Below, piece by piece: positions 45,396 to 55,251 of a stretch of 64,000 nucleotides of DNA (the stretch's first letter is position 1; each line of letters starts with the position of its first letter). The notes under the pieces were generated by a model. That model was not told the origin of the DNA. It made no database searches and saw only the letters and a list, made by a program, of their open reading frames with translations. Made by a program: the position numbers and the translations under genes. The stretch is from assembly GCA_902494715.1 (NCBI GenBank), contig CABUUJ010000003.1:4829-68828 (forward strand). Direction: 5' to 3'. The DNA is from an uncultured Collinsella sp. (lineage in GTDB: Bacteria; Actinomycetota; Coriobacteriia; Coriobacteriales; Coriobacteriaceae).

Positions 45396-46295
45396 CTACT
45401 CCGAATCAAACGACATGTCGCCCGAACCGACCTCAAAACGATACGTGGCAGACTTATCGCCGTTATCGAATTCAAGATTCAAAACGGTCTCGCCGTCGTA
45501 GCCAAGCGGAAGGAAATCGCTCTCGAAGTCGCCGCTGCCCAAGGTGAGGCTCGCCTTAAAGCCCGTCGAGTTCGGAACCGTCATCTCCACATCGCCCGAG
45601 CCCACGCTCACGTCCATCGACTTCGCGGGGGCCTGGTAGAGCTCGAACGTCACATCGCCCGAACCGACCTCGGCATTCAGGGTATCGGTCACGGTACCCG
45701 TAAACTCGACGTCTCCCGAATTCAACGTTATAACCAGATCATGGCACGCAATGTCCGCAACCGCCAGGTCGCCCGACCCTACATTCGCCGTAATGCCCAC
45801 CAGGTTATCCGCAACATCTCGCGGCAGCTCAATGGTAATTGTGCGGTCAATCGCGCGCTTATCATCGTAGTCGAACTGACTGATCTTGAGCGTAGAGCCC
45901 TTGACCTCAGCAAGGTTCCGGGTAGCCGCATCAGAAGCAGACGTTTCCTTCGCAACGCGACCGCTTTCGATAACACGCACCGGGCCGCCAGAGACACATT
46001 TAACCTCGACCGTCCCCGACGTCACGTCCAAGTCGAGCGATTGGAACGCGTCGGCATCAAACGTTTCGCTCGAAAGCTGCTGAGGCCGAGCGGAATAGTT
46101 ACCGCTATCCAAGAGATCATCGTCGTCAAACATATCGTCAAAATCAGACAAATCTCCAGATAGAATACCGGTCGTACGCACCATATCGGAATGAGCCAAT
46201 AGCTGCGAAGCACCAAAGACAAGCCCGATGATAAGCACAAACGCTCCGATGCCAACACCCAAGCGTACCTTGGATTCATGCGAAAGCTTCATCAT
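45396..46295 (-). CDS. DUF4097 family beta-repeat envelope protein
   Basis: 299 residues. A short cytoplasmic N-terminus and one membrane segment (VGIGAFVLIIGLVFGASQLL) precede an extracytoplasmic beta-helix of repeated strands. Each turn contains SGD or SGT: VTSGTVEV, NVGSGDLAV, LNSGDVEF, EVGSGDVTF, SVGSGDVEM, LGSGDFES and EVGSGDMSF. This is the DUF4097 (LiaG-like) architecture, often encoded next to envelope-stress regulators. Its start overlaps the upstream regulator gene by 4 bases (ATGA). It likely senses or buffers envelope stress; the ligand is unknown. Confidence 0.88.
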   Translation of the reverse strand: MMKLSHESKVRLGVGIGAFVLIIGLVFGASQLLAHSDMVRTTGILSGDLSDFDDMFDDDDLLDSGNYSARPQQLSSETFDADAFQSLDLDVTSGTVEVKCVSGGPVRVIESGRVAKETSASDAATRNLAEVKGSTLKISQFDYDDKRAIDRTITIELPRDVADNLVGITANVGSGDLAVADIACHDLVITLNSGDVEFTGTVTDTLNAEVGSGDVTFELYQAPAKSMDVSVGSGDVEMTVPNSTGFKASLTLGSGDFESDFLPLGYDGETVLNLEFDNGDKSATYRFEVGSGDMSFDSE

Positions 46296-47014
46296 TCATC
46301 ACCTTCTTTGGCGCTCGACTCAGCGGTGGTCGCGGCAGCCATGTCAGCGTCAACCGCTGTGGAAACGTCCTCCCCCTTAGTCCTAGCGACCGCCGGCGCC
46401 GGACCAACCTGGATATCCCCGCGCGCCCAATCACCATCGAGCGCACGCGCCACCCAGTGATAGATGGGAATCGTAAAGAAGATCAGCGCGGCAAAGGGGC
46501 CGGCACCAAACAGGAACATCAGCAAAAAGAACAGCAGCCAGCACACGGCCCAATACGGGAACGACTGGAACGGGCCCTTCACCGGAGTCACGCTGGTCGC
46601 ACCGGCACCCGTCACCTGAGCCGTCGCCGCATTGGCAGCCTGCGCGCTCCAACTCGCCGCCTGCGCCGCCTTGGCCGCGGCATCACTCGCCTGTGTTGCC
46701 GCCTCGGTGGCGCGCGCCGCTGCCTCATGGGTGCGGGCACGCTCCGCGGCCTCGGCCTCGCGCTGACGGGCGCGGTCCTCGTTCTCAAATTCGATATCGT
46801 CCTCGATCTCGTCACTCGGATTGAGGAGCTCGTCCAAACTCACGCCATAGAGTTTTGCGAGCGAGATCAGGTTCTCGGTATCGGGCGAGCTCTCCGCACG
46901 CTCCCATTTACTGACCGCCTGGCGCGACAGTCCCAGCTTTCGCGCCAACCCTTCTTGGCTAAAACCCTTGCTGCGACGAAGGTCGGCGAGCCGCTGCGCA
47001 GTTTCTACATTCAT
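46292..47014 (-). CDS. XRE-family membrane-bound transcriptional regulator
   Basis: 240 residues. Residues 1-56 form an XRE helix-turn-helix (AQRLADLRRSKGFSQEGLARKLGLSRQAVSKWERAESSPD). An acidic linker and an Ala/Glu/Arg-rich coiled coil (about 75-130) follow, then two hydrophobic segments (AVCWLLFFLLMFLFGAGPFAALIFFTIPIYHWV), placing the DNA-binding domain in the cytoplasm of a membrane protein. The ATG at 47014 has AGGAGG 5 bases upstream. It is cotranscribed with the DUF4097 gene, so it probably controls this pair. Confidence 0.88.
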   Translation of the reverse strand: MNVETAQRLADLRRSKGFSQEGLARKLGLSRQAVSKWERAESSPDTENLISLAKLYGVSLDELLNPSDEIEDDIEFENEDRARQREAEAAERARTHEAAARATEAATQASDAAAKAAQAASWSAQAANAATAQVTGAGATSVTPVKGPFQSFPYWAVCWLLFFLLMFLFGAGPFAALIFFTIPIYHWVARALDGDWARGDIQVGPAPAVARTKGEDVSTAVDADMAAATTAESSAKEGDE

Positions 47015-47281
47015 GGTTCCTCCTATGTGATGCCAGCCGTGCCGCCGGACCGTTTTTGTTCTTAAGGCGCCTTGCACAGTTAAAAATCTATCCGCCACCG
47101 CCAAAAGCATGCCACCTATTCTAGTGAGATTTTTGACAACCGGCGGTTGCGGGTGCATATGAGCTGCGGAAATGTGTCCAAACAAAGCAATGACCCGTAG
47201 CTTGGTTGTCCCCGTTGCGGCGTTAACGGTAGTATGGTCGTACTGTTTATTCCGCACCGCCAACGGAGGGAGTCCCGCGCC
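47015..47281. promoter_or_regulatory. Divergent promoter region of the XRE regulator and a methyltransferase
   Basis: 267 non-coding bases. CAACCG-G-CGGTTG (47137-47149) is a 6-1-6 inverted repeat that could be an XRE operator. It overlaps the spacer of a TTGACA (47133) to CATATG (47156) promoter-like pair. A second candidate promoter for the methyltransferase is TTGTCC (47206-47211), 18 bases, then TAGTAT (47230-47235). An AAAAATCT/AGATTTTT inverted repeat lies at about 47083-47134. Confidence 0.4.
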
Positions 47282-48154
47282 GTGAACCGCGATTTCGCCT
47301 CATCGCTCATCCAGCTCAACAACACGTTCTATCGCGAGCACTCCGCCTCCTTTTCCGATACGCGTCAGGCCCCGTGGCCCGGCTGGGTGCGCACCATGGA
47401 CATTGCGCTCGAACAGCTCGACGTCGCCACGATCGAGCATCCCGTCCGCGTCTTCGACCTTGCCTGCGGCAACATGCGCTTCGAGAACTTTGCCGCCGGC
47501 GGCACGCTGGCTGCCAAAGGCGTGGACGGCACGAGCCCCTCGGCAGACGCCAGCTGCCCCTTCGAGTTCTATGGTGTCGACTCGTGCCAGGACCTGGCCA
47601 TCGATGCACGCGGCCACGCCCTGCGCATTCCCAACCTGCACTTCCAGGAACTCGACGTACTCGACGCCCTTATGAAGCTCAACCCCGCCGAGACACCCGA
47701 CGTGCTTTTCGACGCCCCGCTCGCCGACATCTCGGTCTGCTTTGGCTTTATGCACCATGTGCCGTCGTGCGAGTACCGTGTACGCGTACTTGATGCCTTG
47801 GTGCGCCAAACGCGCCCGGGTGGCATCATCGCCATCAGTTTTTGGGAGTTTATGAACGACGAGCGCATGGCGCGCAAGGCCGTTCGCGCCGAAGCCCGCG
47901 CCGAGCTCACCCCGCCGTTTGAGGGTTACGATTCCGCGCAGTTTGAAGCCGGCGACCACCTCATTGGCTGGCAAAACGACCGTCACGCCTACCGTTATTG
48001 CCATCACTTTGATGATCAGCAGATCACCGACCTGGTGCGCGGCGTCCGTACGTTCTACAAGAGCGGCGAGGTCCCCGTGCGCGAGCTTGAGCGTTTCCAT
48101 GCCGACGGTCGCAGCGGCGAGCTCAACCGCTATGTGATTCTTAAGCGCCTGTAG
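47282..48154 (+). CDS. Class I SAM-dependent methyltransferase
   Basis: 290 residues from a GTG start. The SAM-binding region begins VRVFDLACGNMRFENFAAGG (motif I, DLACGN) and continues FYGVDSCQDLAIDAR; ISVCFGFMHHVPSCEYRVRVLDALVRQTRPGGIIAISFWEF corresponds to motifs IV-VI. The target is unknown. The ribosome-binding GGAGGG is about 11 bases from the GTG, so the start is only moderately certain. It lies upstream of trmB on the same strand. Confidence 0.82.
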   Translation: MNRDFASSLIQLNNTFYREHSASFSDTRQAPWPGWVRTMDIALEQLDVATIEHPVRVFDLACGNMRFENFAAGGTLAAKGVDGTSPSADASCPFEFYGVDSCQDLAIDARGHALRIPNLHFQELDVLDALMKLNPAETPDVLFDAPLADISVCFGFMHHVPSCEYRVRVLDALVRQTRPGGIIAISFWEFMNDERMARKAVRAEARAELTPPFEGYDSAQFEAGDHLIGWQNDRHAYRYCHHFDDQQITDLVRGVRTFYKSGEVPVRELERFHADGRSGELNRYVILKRL

Positions 48155-48272
48155 GCATTGACGACTCGTCGCCGAGCCGCACCGCAACTTTCGGGCACAT
48201 TGCGCCCACCCTTTTTCAACCCATTGACGGAACGTGCAGCTATGCGTTCCATACTTATGACCAAGGAGCCTC

Positions 48273-49112
48273 ATGGGAGCCGTCCACGTTCGCACGCCTA
48301 AGAACTTTGTGCTCGAGGAGCGCCTGGAGCGCTACGCCGATGCGATTGAGACGAACCCCGAGGCCTATGCCGGAGATTGGCGCAAGGCCTGTGCGCCAGC
48401 TGGCAGCAAGCCCTTCGAACACCTTCACCTTGATCTTGGCTGTGGCAAGGGAACGTACCTTGTAGAGCGCGCGGCCCACGAGCCAAACACCCTCTTTATC
48501 GGCATGGACCAGGAGCCCATCTGCATCGCCTATGCCGCACAGAAAATCTGCGAGCAGGAGCTATCCAACGCACTCGTCCTGCCCCGAGGCGCCGCATCGC
48601 TGCCGCAGCTGTTTGCCGCAGGCGAGCTCAATGCCATCACCATTAACTTTCCCACGCCGCAGCCCAAGGCCAAGTACGCCAAAAAACGACTCGTCCATGT
48701 CGACCATCTAATGCTCTATCGCTCGCTCTTTGCAGCCGACGCCACCGTCACGCTGCGCACCGACAGCAAGCCATTGCGCGACTACGCCCTGGGGCAGTTT
48801 GCCGCGGCCGGCTACGACACGCTTTGGGTAAGTGACGACGTACGCCGCGACCATCCCGAGCATCCCGAGACCGAATATGAATGCCGCACGCGCGAGATGG
48901 GCGCCGTCGTCTATGGCATTTGCGCCACACCCGGTGCGCAGCCAACCGACGAACAGCTCACGGCGGGCCGCATGCAGGAGCAAAGCCTTGCCTGCTACCT
49001 GCCCGATAACCTCGATGAGCTCACCTATGTACCCCTGGGCATGGAAGAGGCCGTCGAGAACTTTAGAAACCGTGCCCGGAAAGGCAAGAAGCGCCTGCCT
49101 CAGGAACGCTAG
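48273..49112 (+). CDS. trmB: tRNA (guanine-N7-)-methyltransferase
   Basis: 279 residues. It has the SAM-binding DLGCGKGTYLVERA, the TrmB-specific INFPTPQPKAKYAKKRL (the family's NFPDPWPK..H.KRR motif), and LRTDSKPLRDYALGQF. It makes N7-methylguanosine at position 46 of tRNA. It is somewhat longer at the C-terminus than typical TrmB (about 215-240), ending in a basic tail. Two 'P' motif residues differ from consensus (PTPQPK for PDPWPK). Confidence 0.9.
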   Translation: MGAVHVRTPKNFVLEERLERYADAIETNPEAYAGDWRKACAPAGSKPFEHLHLDLGCGKGTYLVERAAHEPNTLFIGMDQEPICIAYAAQKICEQELSNALVLPRGAASLPQLFAAGELNAITINFPTPQPKAKYAKKRLVHVDHLMLYRSLFAADATVTLRTDSKPLRDYALGQFAAAGYDTLWVSDDVRRDHPEHPETEYECRTREMGAVVYGICATPGAQPTDEQLTAGRMQEQSLACYLPDNLDELTYVPLGMEEAVENFRNRARKGKKRLPQER

Positions 49113-49210
49113 CACCGCACGCCCATTTCCTGCATTTTCTCGCGCGCTGCCGCTCCGCGCCGCCGCTACGCCATAATAGTTGGCGGACAATCGCGAGAGA
49201 AAGCAAACAC

Positions 49211-51892
49211 ATGGCACAGACCACGACAGATACCGCCGCCAGCACCGTCTCCGGCGCCGGCGCCGCCAGCTCATTCTCGGGCGGCACGGGAACCGAAGCC
49301 GAGTTTGGCTCGCTCGGCGCGCTCTCCCCCACCTGGTGGGAGCCCGAGGATGGCAGTGAGCCCGAGCCATGGCTCACGCCCGACCAGGCCTTCGAGCGTT
49401 TCTTTGAATGGACGAGCGATCGCGGTATTGAACTGTGGGATCACCAAGAAGAGGCCCTCATGGACCTGGCAGCCGGCGATCACGTCATCTTAGGCACACC
49501 GACCGGATCGGGTAAATCGCTCGTCGCGCTGGGTATGCTCTTTATGGGCATGGCGCAGGGTAAGCGTTGTTATTACACGGCCCCCATCAAGGCCCTGGTC
49601 AGCGAAAAGTTCTTCGACCTTGTGCAGGTGCTCGGCCGCGATAACGTCGGCATGATCACCGGCGACACGCATATCAACACCAAGGCACCCGTCATCTGCT
49701 GCACGGCCGAAATCCTTGCTAACGATGCGCTGCGCGAGGGTGAGGACGCCGATGTGGGCTGCGTGGCCATGGATGAGTTCCACTACTTTGCCGACCCCGA
49801 CCGCGGTTGGGCCTGGCAGGTGCCGCTGCTCACCCTGCCCCACACGCAGTTTATGCTCATGAGCGCCACGCTCGGCGATGTCACTGCCATCGCCGCCTCA
49901 CTCGAGGAGCACACCGGCGCTGCTTGCGACTTGGTTGTCGACGCCCCGCGTCCTGTTCCGCTGAGCTACGACTATGTGACGACCTCCCTCGAGGGCACCG
50001 TCGAGCTCGCCATGCGCCGTGGCGAGGCCCCGCTCTATATCGTGCACTTTAGCCAGGATGCCGCCCTTGCGACGGCGCAGTCGCTCGCCAATTTTGGCAT
50101 CGCCAGCAAGGCGCAGCGCGAGGCCATTAAGGAAGCTGCCAAAGGCACGAGCTTCTCCACGGCCTTTGGCAAGATTCTTAAGCGCTTGCTCGGATGCGGC
50201 GTCGGCGTGCACCATGCTGGCATGTTGCCGCGCTATCGTCTGCTGGTCGAGCGCTTGGCACAACAGGGCCTGTTGCCCGTCATCTGCGGCACCGATACGC
50301 TCGGCGTCGGCATCAACGTACCCATCCACACCGTGGTACTCACCGCGCTCACCAAGTTCGACGGCTACAAGATGCGTCGTCTGCGCGCCCGCGAGTTTCA
50401 TCAGATTGCCGGTCGCGCCGGCCGCTCGGGCTTCGATACCGAGGGCATGGTGATTGCCGAGGCACCCGAGCACGAGATCGAGAATGCCAAGCTTATGGCC
50501 AAAGCGGGCGACGACCCCAAAAAACTCCGTAAGATTAAAAAGAAGAAGGCACCCGAGGGCTTTGTCACCTGGAATAAGCAGACCTTTGAGCGCCTGATCG
50601 AGACGCAGCCAGAAACGCTCAAGCCGCGCCTGCGCATCACGCACTCCATGGTGATTAGCGTGGTCGAGCAGGGCGGCGATGCGCGAGCCCGCGTGCACGA
50701 CCTCATCGAGACAAGCCTGCAAACGCCCGAGGAAAAGGCCAAGCTCGAGGTTCGCGCCGACGAAATCTTCGCCACGCTCATCGATTCCGGCGTCGTCGTG
50801 CGCGCCGAGGTGCCGCCCGCACCCGATGCCCCGGCTGACGCCGCACCAGACATCGACTATGCGCTGACGGTCGATCTGCCCGAGGACTTCGCGCTCGATC
50901 AGCCGCTCTCGCCGTTCTTGCTTGCCGCGTTGGAGCTGCTCGATCCCGAGAGCGAGACCTATACCATGGACTTAATCTCAATGGTCGAGGCAACGCTCGA
51001 GGATCCCAAGCAGGTGCTGCGCGCACAGGAGCGCGCAGCACGCGATCGCGCTATGGCCGAGATGAAGGCCGACGGCATCGAATATGAGGAGCGTCTGGAG
51101 CGCATTCAAGACGTCACGTACGAAAAGCCGCTCGAGAATTTGCTCGACGCCGCTTTTGACAAGTACTGCCAGGAAGTACCCTGGGCAAACGACTATCAGC
51201 TCTCTCCCAAGAGCGTTCTGCGCGATATGCTGGAAAGCGCGAGCGATTTTAAGGGCTACATTCAAAAGCTCGGCATCGCCCGCTCCGAGGGTATTTTGCT
51301 GCGCTACCTGGCAGAGGCCTACCGTTCGCTCGACCGCACCGTACCCATCGAGAAGCGCGACGAGCGCCTGCGCGACATTATCTCGTGGCTGGGCTTTGTG
51401 GTGCGCTCGGTCGACTCGAGCCTGGTGGACGAGTGGGAGAACGCTGGCAACCCGGCAGCCCTCGACACCACGCCGCCGCAGGGCATCGACGAGGTCGTGG
51501 CGGACCGCCGCGGCTGCACGCTGTTGGTGCGCAACGCGCTCTTCCGCCGCGTGACCCTTGCCGCCCGCGAGCACGTTCGCGACCTGGGCGAGCTCGACGA
51601 CGACTGGGGCATGAGCGAGATCCGCTGGCAAAAAGCACTCGACGCTTACCACGAGCAGCACGAGGAAATCCTCACCGACGGAGATGCCCGCAGCGCCGCG
51701 ATGTTTTCCATCGATGAGTCCGACGAGAAGACCGCGCACGTATGGCACGTGCACCAGATCTTTGCCGACGAGGATGGCGACCACGACTTTGGCATCATGG
51801 GCGATGTCGATCTGGACGCCACGCAAGACGGCGGCGAGGTCATCTTCAAAAACTACCGCGTCGGCTTTATCGAGGACCTGCTCGAGGACTAG
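49211..51892 (+). CDS. Ski2/HelY-like DEAD-box RNA helicase with DUF3516
   Basis: 893 residues. An acidic Ser/Gly-rich leader (1-45) precedes a superfamily 2 helicase core with GTPTGSGKSLVALG, AMDEFHYFADPDRGWAW (a DEFH box), LMSATLGD, GTDTLGVGINVPIHTVV and FHQIAGRAGRSGFD. The C-terminal half, about 450-890, is the DUF3516 region of actinobacterial HelY/Mtr4-type helicases, thought to act in RNA processing. It is monocistronic with its own terminator. Confidence 0.9.
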   Translation: MAQTTTDTAASTVSGAGAASSFSGGTGTEAEFGSLGALSPTWWEPEDGSEPEPWLTPDQAFERFFEWTSDRGIELWDHQEEALMDLAAGDHVILGTPTGSGKSLVALGMLFMGMAQGKRCYYTAPIKALVSEKFFDLVQVLGRDNVGMITGDTHINTKAPVICCTAEILANDALREGEDADVGCVAMDEFHYFADPDRGWAWQVPLLTLPHTQFMLMSATLGDVTAIAASLEEHTGAACDLVVDAPRPVPLSYDYVTTSLEGTVELAMRRGEAPLYIVHFSQDAALATAQSLANFGIASKAQREAIKEAAKGTSFSTAFGKILKRLLGCGVGVHHAGMLPRYRLLVERLAQQGLLPVICGTDTLGVGINVPIHTVVLTALTKFDGYKMRRLRAREFHQIAGRAGRSGFDTEGMVIAEAPEHEIENAKLMAKAGDDPKKLRKIKKKKAPEGFVTWNKQTFERLIETQPETLKPRLRITHSMVISVVEQGGDARARVHDLIETSLQTPEEKAKLEVRADEIFATLIDSGVVVRAEVPPAPDAPADAAPDIDYALTVDLPEDFALDQPLSPFLLAALELLDPESETYTMDLISMVEATLEDPKQVLRAQERAARDRAMAEMKADGIEYEERLERIQDVTYEKPLENLLDAAFDKYCQEVPWANDYQLSPKSVLRDMLESASDFKGYIQKLGIARSEGILLRYLAEAYRSLDRTVPIEKRDERLRDIISWLGFVVRSVDSSLVDEWENAGNPAALDTTPPQGIDEVVADRRGCTLLVRNALFRRVTLAAREHVRDLGELDDDWGMSEIRWQKALDAYHEQHEEILTDGDARSAAMFSIDESDEKTAHVWHVHQIFADEDGDHDFGIMGDVDLDATQDGGEVIFKNYRVGFIEDLLED

Positions 51893-51914
51893 CCGAACAT
51901 ACTGGAGCGAAACA

Positions 51915-51953
51915 AGCGGGGCCGTTGGCAATATCGCCAGCGGCCCCGCTTTT
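51915..51953 (+). terminator. Terminator after the DUF3516 helicase
   Basis: A 15-bp stem (51915-51929 with 51936-51950, AGCGGGGCCG core) is followed by TTTT. It also lies just past the end of the converging DUF2130 gene. Confidence 0.88.
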
Positions 51954-51970
51954 GCACTATCTGCTATGCC

Positions 51971-53728
51971 TTACTCGGCATCCTCGACCTCATATGAATC
52001 CGCCTCGGCGGGCTCATCGTTTGTCTCCGTCGCAGCCCCGCGCGCCTCGTCAAACGCCGCCTTCATGGTCTTGTTGCCCCATGTGAGCTTGCGAATGGTA
52101 AGATCGTCGGCTTTCTTGTTGGCAAGGCGCAGATTGTTCTCGGAGGACAGCAACGCCTCCTTGGTTTTCTGCAGATGGCTAATCGTCTTGTCGATCTCAT
52201 CGATTGCCGTTTGGAACTTGCGACTCGCGATCTCGCAGTTGCGGCCGAAATCGTTCTTGAACTTTTCCATCTTGGCTTCGAAGTTCGTGACGTCGATATT
52301 CTGCTGCTTGTACTCCGCCAGCTCCTGCTTATAGCGCAGCGAACCCATGGCGGCGTTGCGAAGAAGTGTAATCATGGGAATGAAAAACTGTGGGCGAATC
52401 ACGTACATCTTCTCGTAGCGATAGCTCACGTCGACTATCCCTGCGTTATAGAGCTCGCTCTCGGGCTCGAGTAGCGTGCAGAGCACCGCGTACTCACAGC
52501 CTTTCTGGCGACGATCGTGATCGAGCTTCTTAAAGAAGTCCTCGTTTTTGTGCTTGGTCGCAGTCTCGTCGTTCTCGTTTTTCATCTCGAACATAATCGA
52601 AATGACCTCGTTGCCGCTCGCGTCGCACTCGCGGAAGATAAAGTCGCCCTTGGTACCCTCGGACGCATCGTTGTCTTTCTCGAAGTACGCGTTAGGAAAC
52701 GCCGTCATGCGCAGACGGTTAAACTCGGTCTCGCAGTGCTGCTCGAGCGACTCGCCCACCATCTTGGTGGACAGGCGGACCTTCATGTCCTTAAGGCGCT
52801 CAATCTCTTCATCCTTGTAGCGAATCAGGTCATCGCTCGCACGCTTGGCCTGCGCAAGCTCGAGCTCGTGTGCCGCCTTGGCCTGCTCCTCGCGAGAATC
52901 GCGCACTGCCAGCTCGCTCGTCAGTTTGGCACGTGCCTCATCGCGCTCACGCTCCGCCGCGGCGACCGCCTCTGACAGGTTCATTTTTGCCATCAGTTCC
53001 TGCTCGCGCAGCTGGGCACGCAGGCCCTCGGCCTCTTGCTCGGACTGAGCCTTTGCGGCGGAGAACTTCTCTTGCACCTTCGCGCGATAGTCAGTAAGCG
53101 CGCGCTCGGCCTCGCTGCGAGCGGCATCGAGCTCACGCTGCGACTCTGCCGCGGCAGCGGCAAGCGCCATCTCCTGGGCCTTGTCCGCCGCGGCAAGCCT
53201 GGCCTGCAGCTCGGCAATCTGAGCATCACGTGCAGCCAAATCGTTTTGAGCAGCATTGCGCGCCACCGACTCGACGAGCTTGGCTTCGTCATCTTTGCGC
53301 TCCAGCTGCGCACGCAAATTGTCGATTTCTCGCTGAAGCTCGGCGTTTTCCTTTTGAGCATCGGCACGGGCCTCAACCGCCGCGCGCTGACTTGCGCTCT
53401 CGCGCTCTGTGGCAGCGCCCTCGAGCTTGGCGCGCAGCTCGGCAAGCTCAGCGTCGCGCTTGGCAACCTCTTGTGCCAGCTTCTGCTCCGCGGCGTTCTT
53501 CTGCTCGACAAGTTGAGCGTTGCGCTGAGAATCTGCCTTTTGCAAGGCAGCCGTCGAACGCGAGCGCTCAAGCTCCAGCGCCTGCTCGCCCTCGCGCTGG
53601 ACTGCCTTCACACGCTCATCCAGGTCGCGCGAAAACTCGGCATTGCGCACTTGCTTGACGATGTCCGCATAGCCAGACGCATCGACCTTAAAAACTTCGC
53701 CACAATGCGGGCACTTGATCTCGTTCAT
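51971..53728 (-). CDS. DUF2130 coiled-coil protein
   Basis: 585 residues. An N-terminal zinc-ribbon-like [16 protein letters not shown] is followed by about 300 residues of Ala/Glu/Arg/Gln-rich coiled coil (50-340). A C-terminal DUF2130 domain includes [39 protein letters not shown] and [12 protein letters not shown]. The acidic and Lys residues in these blocks resemble a PD-(D/E)XK nuclease fold (as in RmuC), so a DNA-related role is possible. No operon partner. Confidence 0.86.
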   Translation of the reverse strand: MNEIKCPHCGEVFKVDASGYADIVKQVRNAEFSRDLDERVKAVQREGEQALELERSRSTAALQKADSQRNAQLVEQKNAAEQKLAQEVAKRDAELAELRAKLEGAATERESASQRAAVEARADAQKENAELQREIDNLRAQLERKDDEAKLVESVARNAAQNDLAARDAQIAELQARLAAADKAQEMALAAAAAESQRELDAARSEAERALTDYRAKVQEKFSAAKAQSEQEAEGLRAQLREQELMAKMNLSEAVAAAERERDEARAKLTSELAVRDSREEQAKAAHELELAQAKRASDDLIRYKDEEIERLKDMKVRLSTKMVGESLEQHCETEFNRLRMTAFPNAYFEKDNDASEGTKGDFIFRECDASGNEVISIMFEMKNENDETATKHKNEDFFKKLDHDRRQKGCEYAVLCTLLEPESELYNAGIVDVSYRYEKMYVIRPQFFIPMITLLRNAAMGSLRYKQELAEYKQQNIDVTNFEAKMEKFKNDFGRNCEIASRKFQTAIDEIDKTISHLQKTKEALLSSENNLRLANKKADDLTIRKLTWGNKTMKAAFDEARGAATETNDEPAEADSYEVEDAE

Positions 53729-53824
53729 AGCAGCTCCTCGATGGACGCAAATTTCAACCGCTTACACTCTACCGCGCCGCACGGACAAAAAAGACGCCGC
53801 CGCCATAATAGCAACAGCGCCAGA

Positions 53825-53859
53825 ACCACCACAAAGGTGCCTGTCCCCTTTGTGGCGGT
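53825..53859. repeat. REP-like palindrome with ACAAAGG arms
   Basis: ACCACCACAAAGG (53825-53837) pairs, with one mismatch, with 53847-53859. The 9-base centre TGCCTGTCC resembles the GGGACAGG core of the repeat at 39925. It lies in a non-coding gap between the DUF2130 gene and a phosphoesterase. Confidence 0.75.
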
Positions 53860-53878
53860 TTGTGTGACGGTTCGAGAA

Positions 53879-54424
53879 TTACAGTCCAAAGAAGCTCAAG
53901 ATCTGGTCTCGGCTTACGGGCTTGTACTCGTTGGCGTCGAGGCCCACATCGTAGCGATAAATGGGGCGCTCGCGATCGCAGTTGCGCGCGTTGGTGCGGT
54001 CTCCCCTGCTGTGGATATGCCCGTGCAGCATGATGGCGCCACGCGCCTTGCCATTCCAGCTGAGCATGGGGTAATGGCTCAACACCAGGCGATGGCCCTT
54101 GGCATAGCCGGGAGCAATCTCCAGGTAATCACGCACGTCTTCCCAGATTTGGGGCGCAGCTGGATCTTCCCAGTCACCGTCATGGTTGCCACGGATGAGC
54201 GTTACGTTCTGACATTCGATGCGCTCGCGCAGGCGCACAGCATCCGCCAGGGGCAAACGATAGGTAAAGTCTCCCAAGATATAGAGACGGTCGTCCGCCG
54301 CCACGCACTCATTCACGGCATCGATGACCTTGCGGTTCATCTCCTCGACCGAATCAAACGGCCGATCCATATCGTGCAAGATATTCGTATCGCCCAGGTG
54401 CAGGTCGGCGGTAAACCACATCAT
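53879..54424 (-). CDS. Calcineurin-like metallophosphoesterase
   Basis: 181 residues with the complete metal-binding series: TADLHLGDTNI (DxH), LGDFTYR (GD), RGNHDGDW (GNHD), LSHYPM (H) and LHGHIHSRGD (GHxH). It is a compact single-domain phosphoesterase of the YfcE/YkuE type, substrate unknown. It has no signal peptide, so it is cytoplasmic. The next gene upstream on the strand is the 59-residue protein. Confidence 0.9.
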   Translation of the reverse strand: MMWFTADLHLGDTNILHDMDRPFDSVEEMNRKVIDAVNECVAADDRLYILGDFTYRLPLADAVRLRERIECQNVTLIRGNHDGDWEDPAAPQIWEDVRDYLEIAPGYAKGHRLVLSHYPMLSWNGKARGAIMLHGHIHSRGDRTNARNCDRERPIYRYDVGLDANEYKPVSRDQILSFFGL

Positions 54425-54490
54425 CGTCTATGCCCTCATTTCGCAACGCGTCAAACTCGTGCTAAGTATACAGACACAGCGATACGGCGG

Positions 54491-54670
54491 TTAGCCAAAG
54501 AGCCCGCCGAACGGGCCGCGGCTGCGTTTGTCTTGCTTTTTCGAAGCGTCACCCTGAGTTTTCTTGTCCCGCCGTTTCTTACGGTCCTGTTCCAGATCAT
54601 CGTCGTCGAGCAGCAGATCCCACTCAAACGGATCATCCGTCAAATCGAACAGGTCATCGTCGTCAAACAT
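54491..54670 (-). CDS. Small highly charged protein (59 aa)
   Basis: 59 residues split into an acidic half (MFDDDDLFDLTDDPFEWDLLLDDDD) and a basic half (DRKKRRDKK, KKQDKRSRG), ending GPFGGLFG. GGGAGG lies 6 bases before the ATG. I do not recognise a family; such low-complexity charge-split peptides can bind nucleic acid or nucleoid proteins. It is 18 bases from the HIRAN gene on the same strand and likely cotranscribed with it. Confidence 0.65.
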   Translation of the reverse strand: MFDDDDLFDLTDDPFEWDLLLDDDDLEQDRKKRRDKKTQGDASKKQDKRSRGPFGGLFG

Positions 54671-54688
54671 GGCAGCCTCCCTTACCAA

Positions 54689-55015
54689 TTAGCGGGCATC
54701 CACCACATAGAGGCCAACGCGCACCTGGTGCCACGGGCTGCGCTCGGGGGCAACCTGTTGCACGCGGGCCTCAAACACGTCCTTGTGGCCGTAATACATC
54801 ATCAAGGACAGTGGGCCGACCTCGTTTCCCGGAACGTAGCCAAGTTTGGTCTTACCATAGTAGATCGCAACTGCCTCGGGGTCATGGGGATTATCGCGCT
54901 CGGCACACAGCGTCAGTTTATCGCCCGCTTTAAGATCGCCCAAGACCAAGGCGCCATCGGTATACTGAAATCCTGCAATGTGAAATGACAGAAGAACACG
55001 CGAAGGCTCGTACAT
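54689..55015 (-). CDS. Stand-alone HIRAN-domain protein
   Basis: 108 residues consisting of almost only a HIRAN domain (FHIAGFQYTDGALVLGDLKAGDKL, ERDNPHDPEAVAIYYG, LGYVPGNE). HIRAN recognises DNA 3' ends at stalled forks when fused to SWI2/SNF2 helicases (HLTF, Rad5); the bacterial stand-alone proteins have no known role. Its partner may be one of the helicases in this window, but no gene next to it encodes one. Confidence 0.9.
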   Translation of the reverse strand: MYEPSRVLLSFHIAGFQYTDGALVLGDLKAGDKLTLCAERDNPHDPEAVAIYYGKTKLGYVPGNEVGPLSLMMYYGHKDVFEARVQQVAPERSPWHQVRVGLYVVDAR

Positions 55016-55251
55016 AGCAGCTCCTCTAACGGCCGGATAAACCGGTGTGTAACCTTATTGAGAAGTCTACGGTCCCGTGCGGACACAAATACATCCTGTC
55101 TGCGTCCTTCAATCGTTTGCCTCAACGCTTGCGCGACAGAACGCTTGCAGATAAGATAGGAACACGGATGGCACCCGTTGCCGCGGGTCTTGCCAACTCC
55201 GATACACGTTTTCATCGTGAGAAGTGGCCGTCTTCGCTTACGCGGGGGCGG

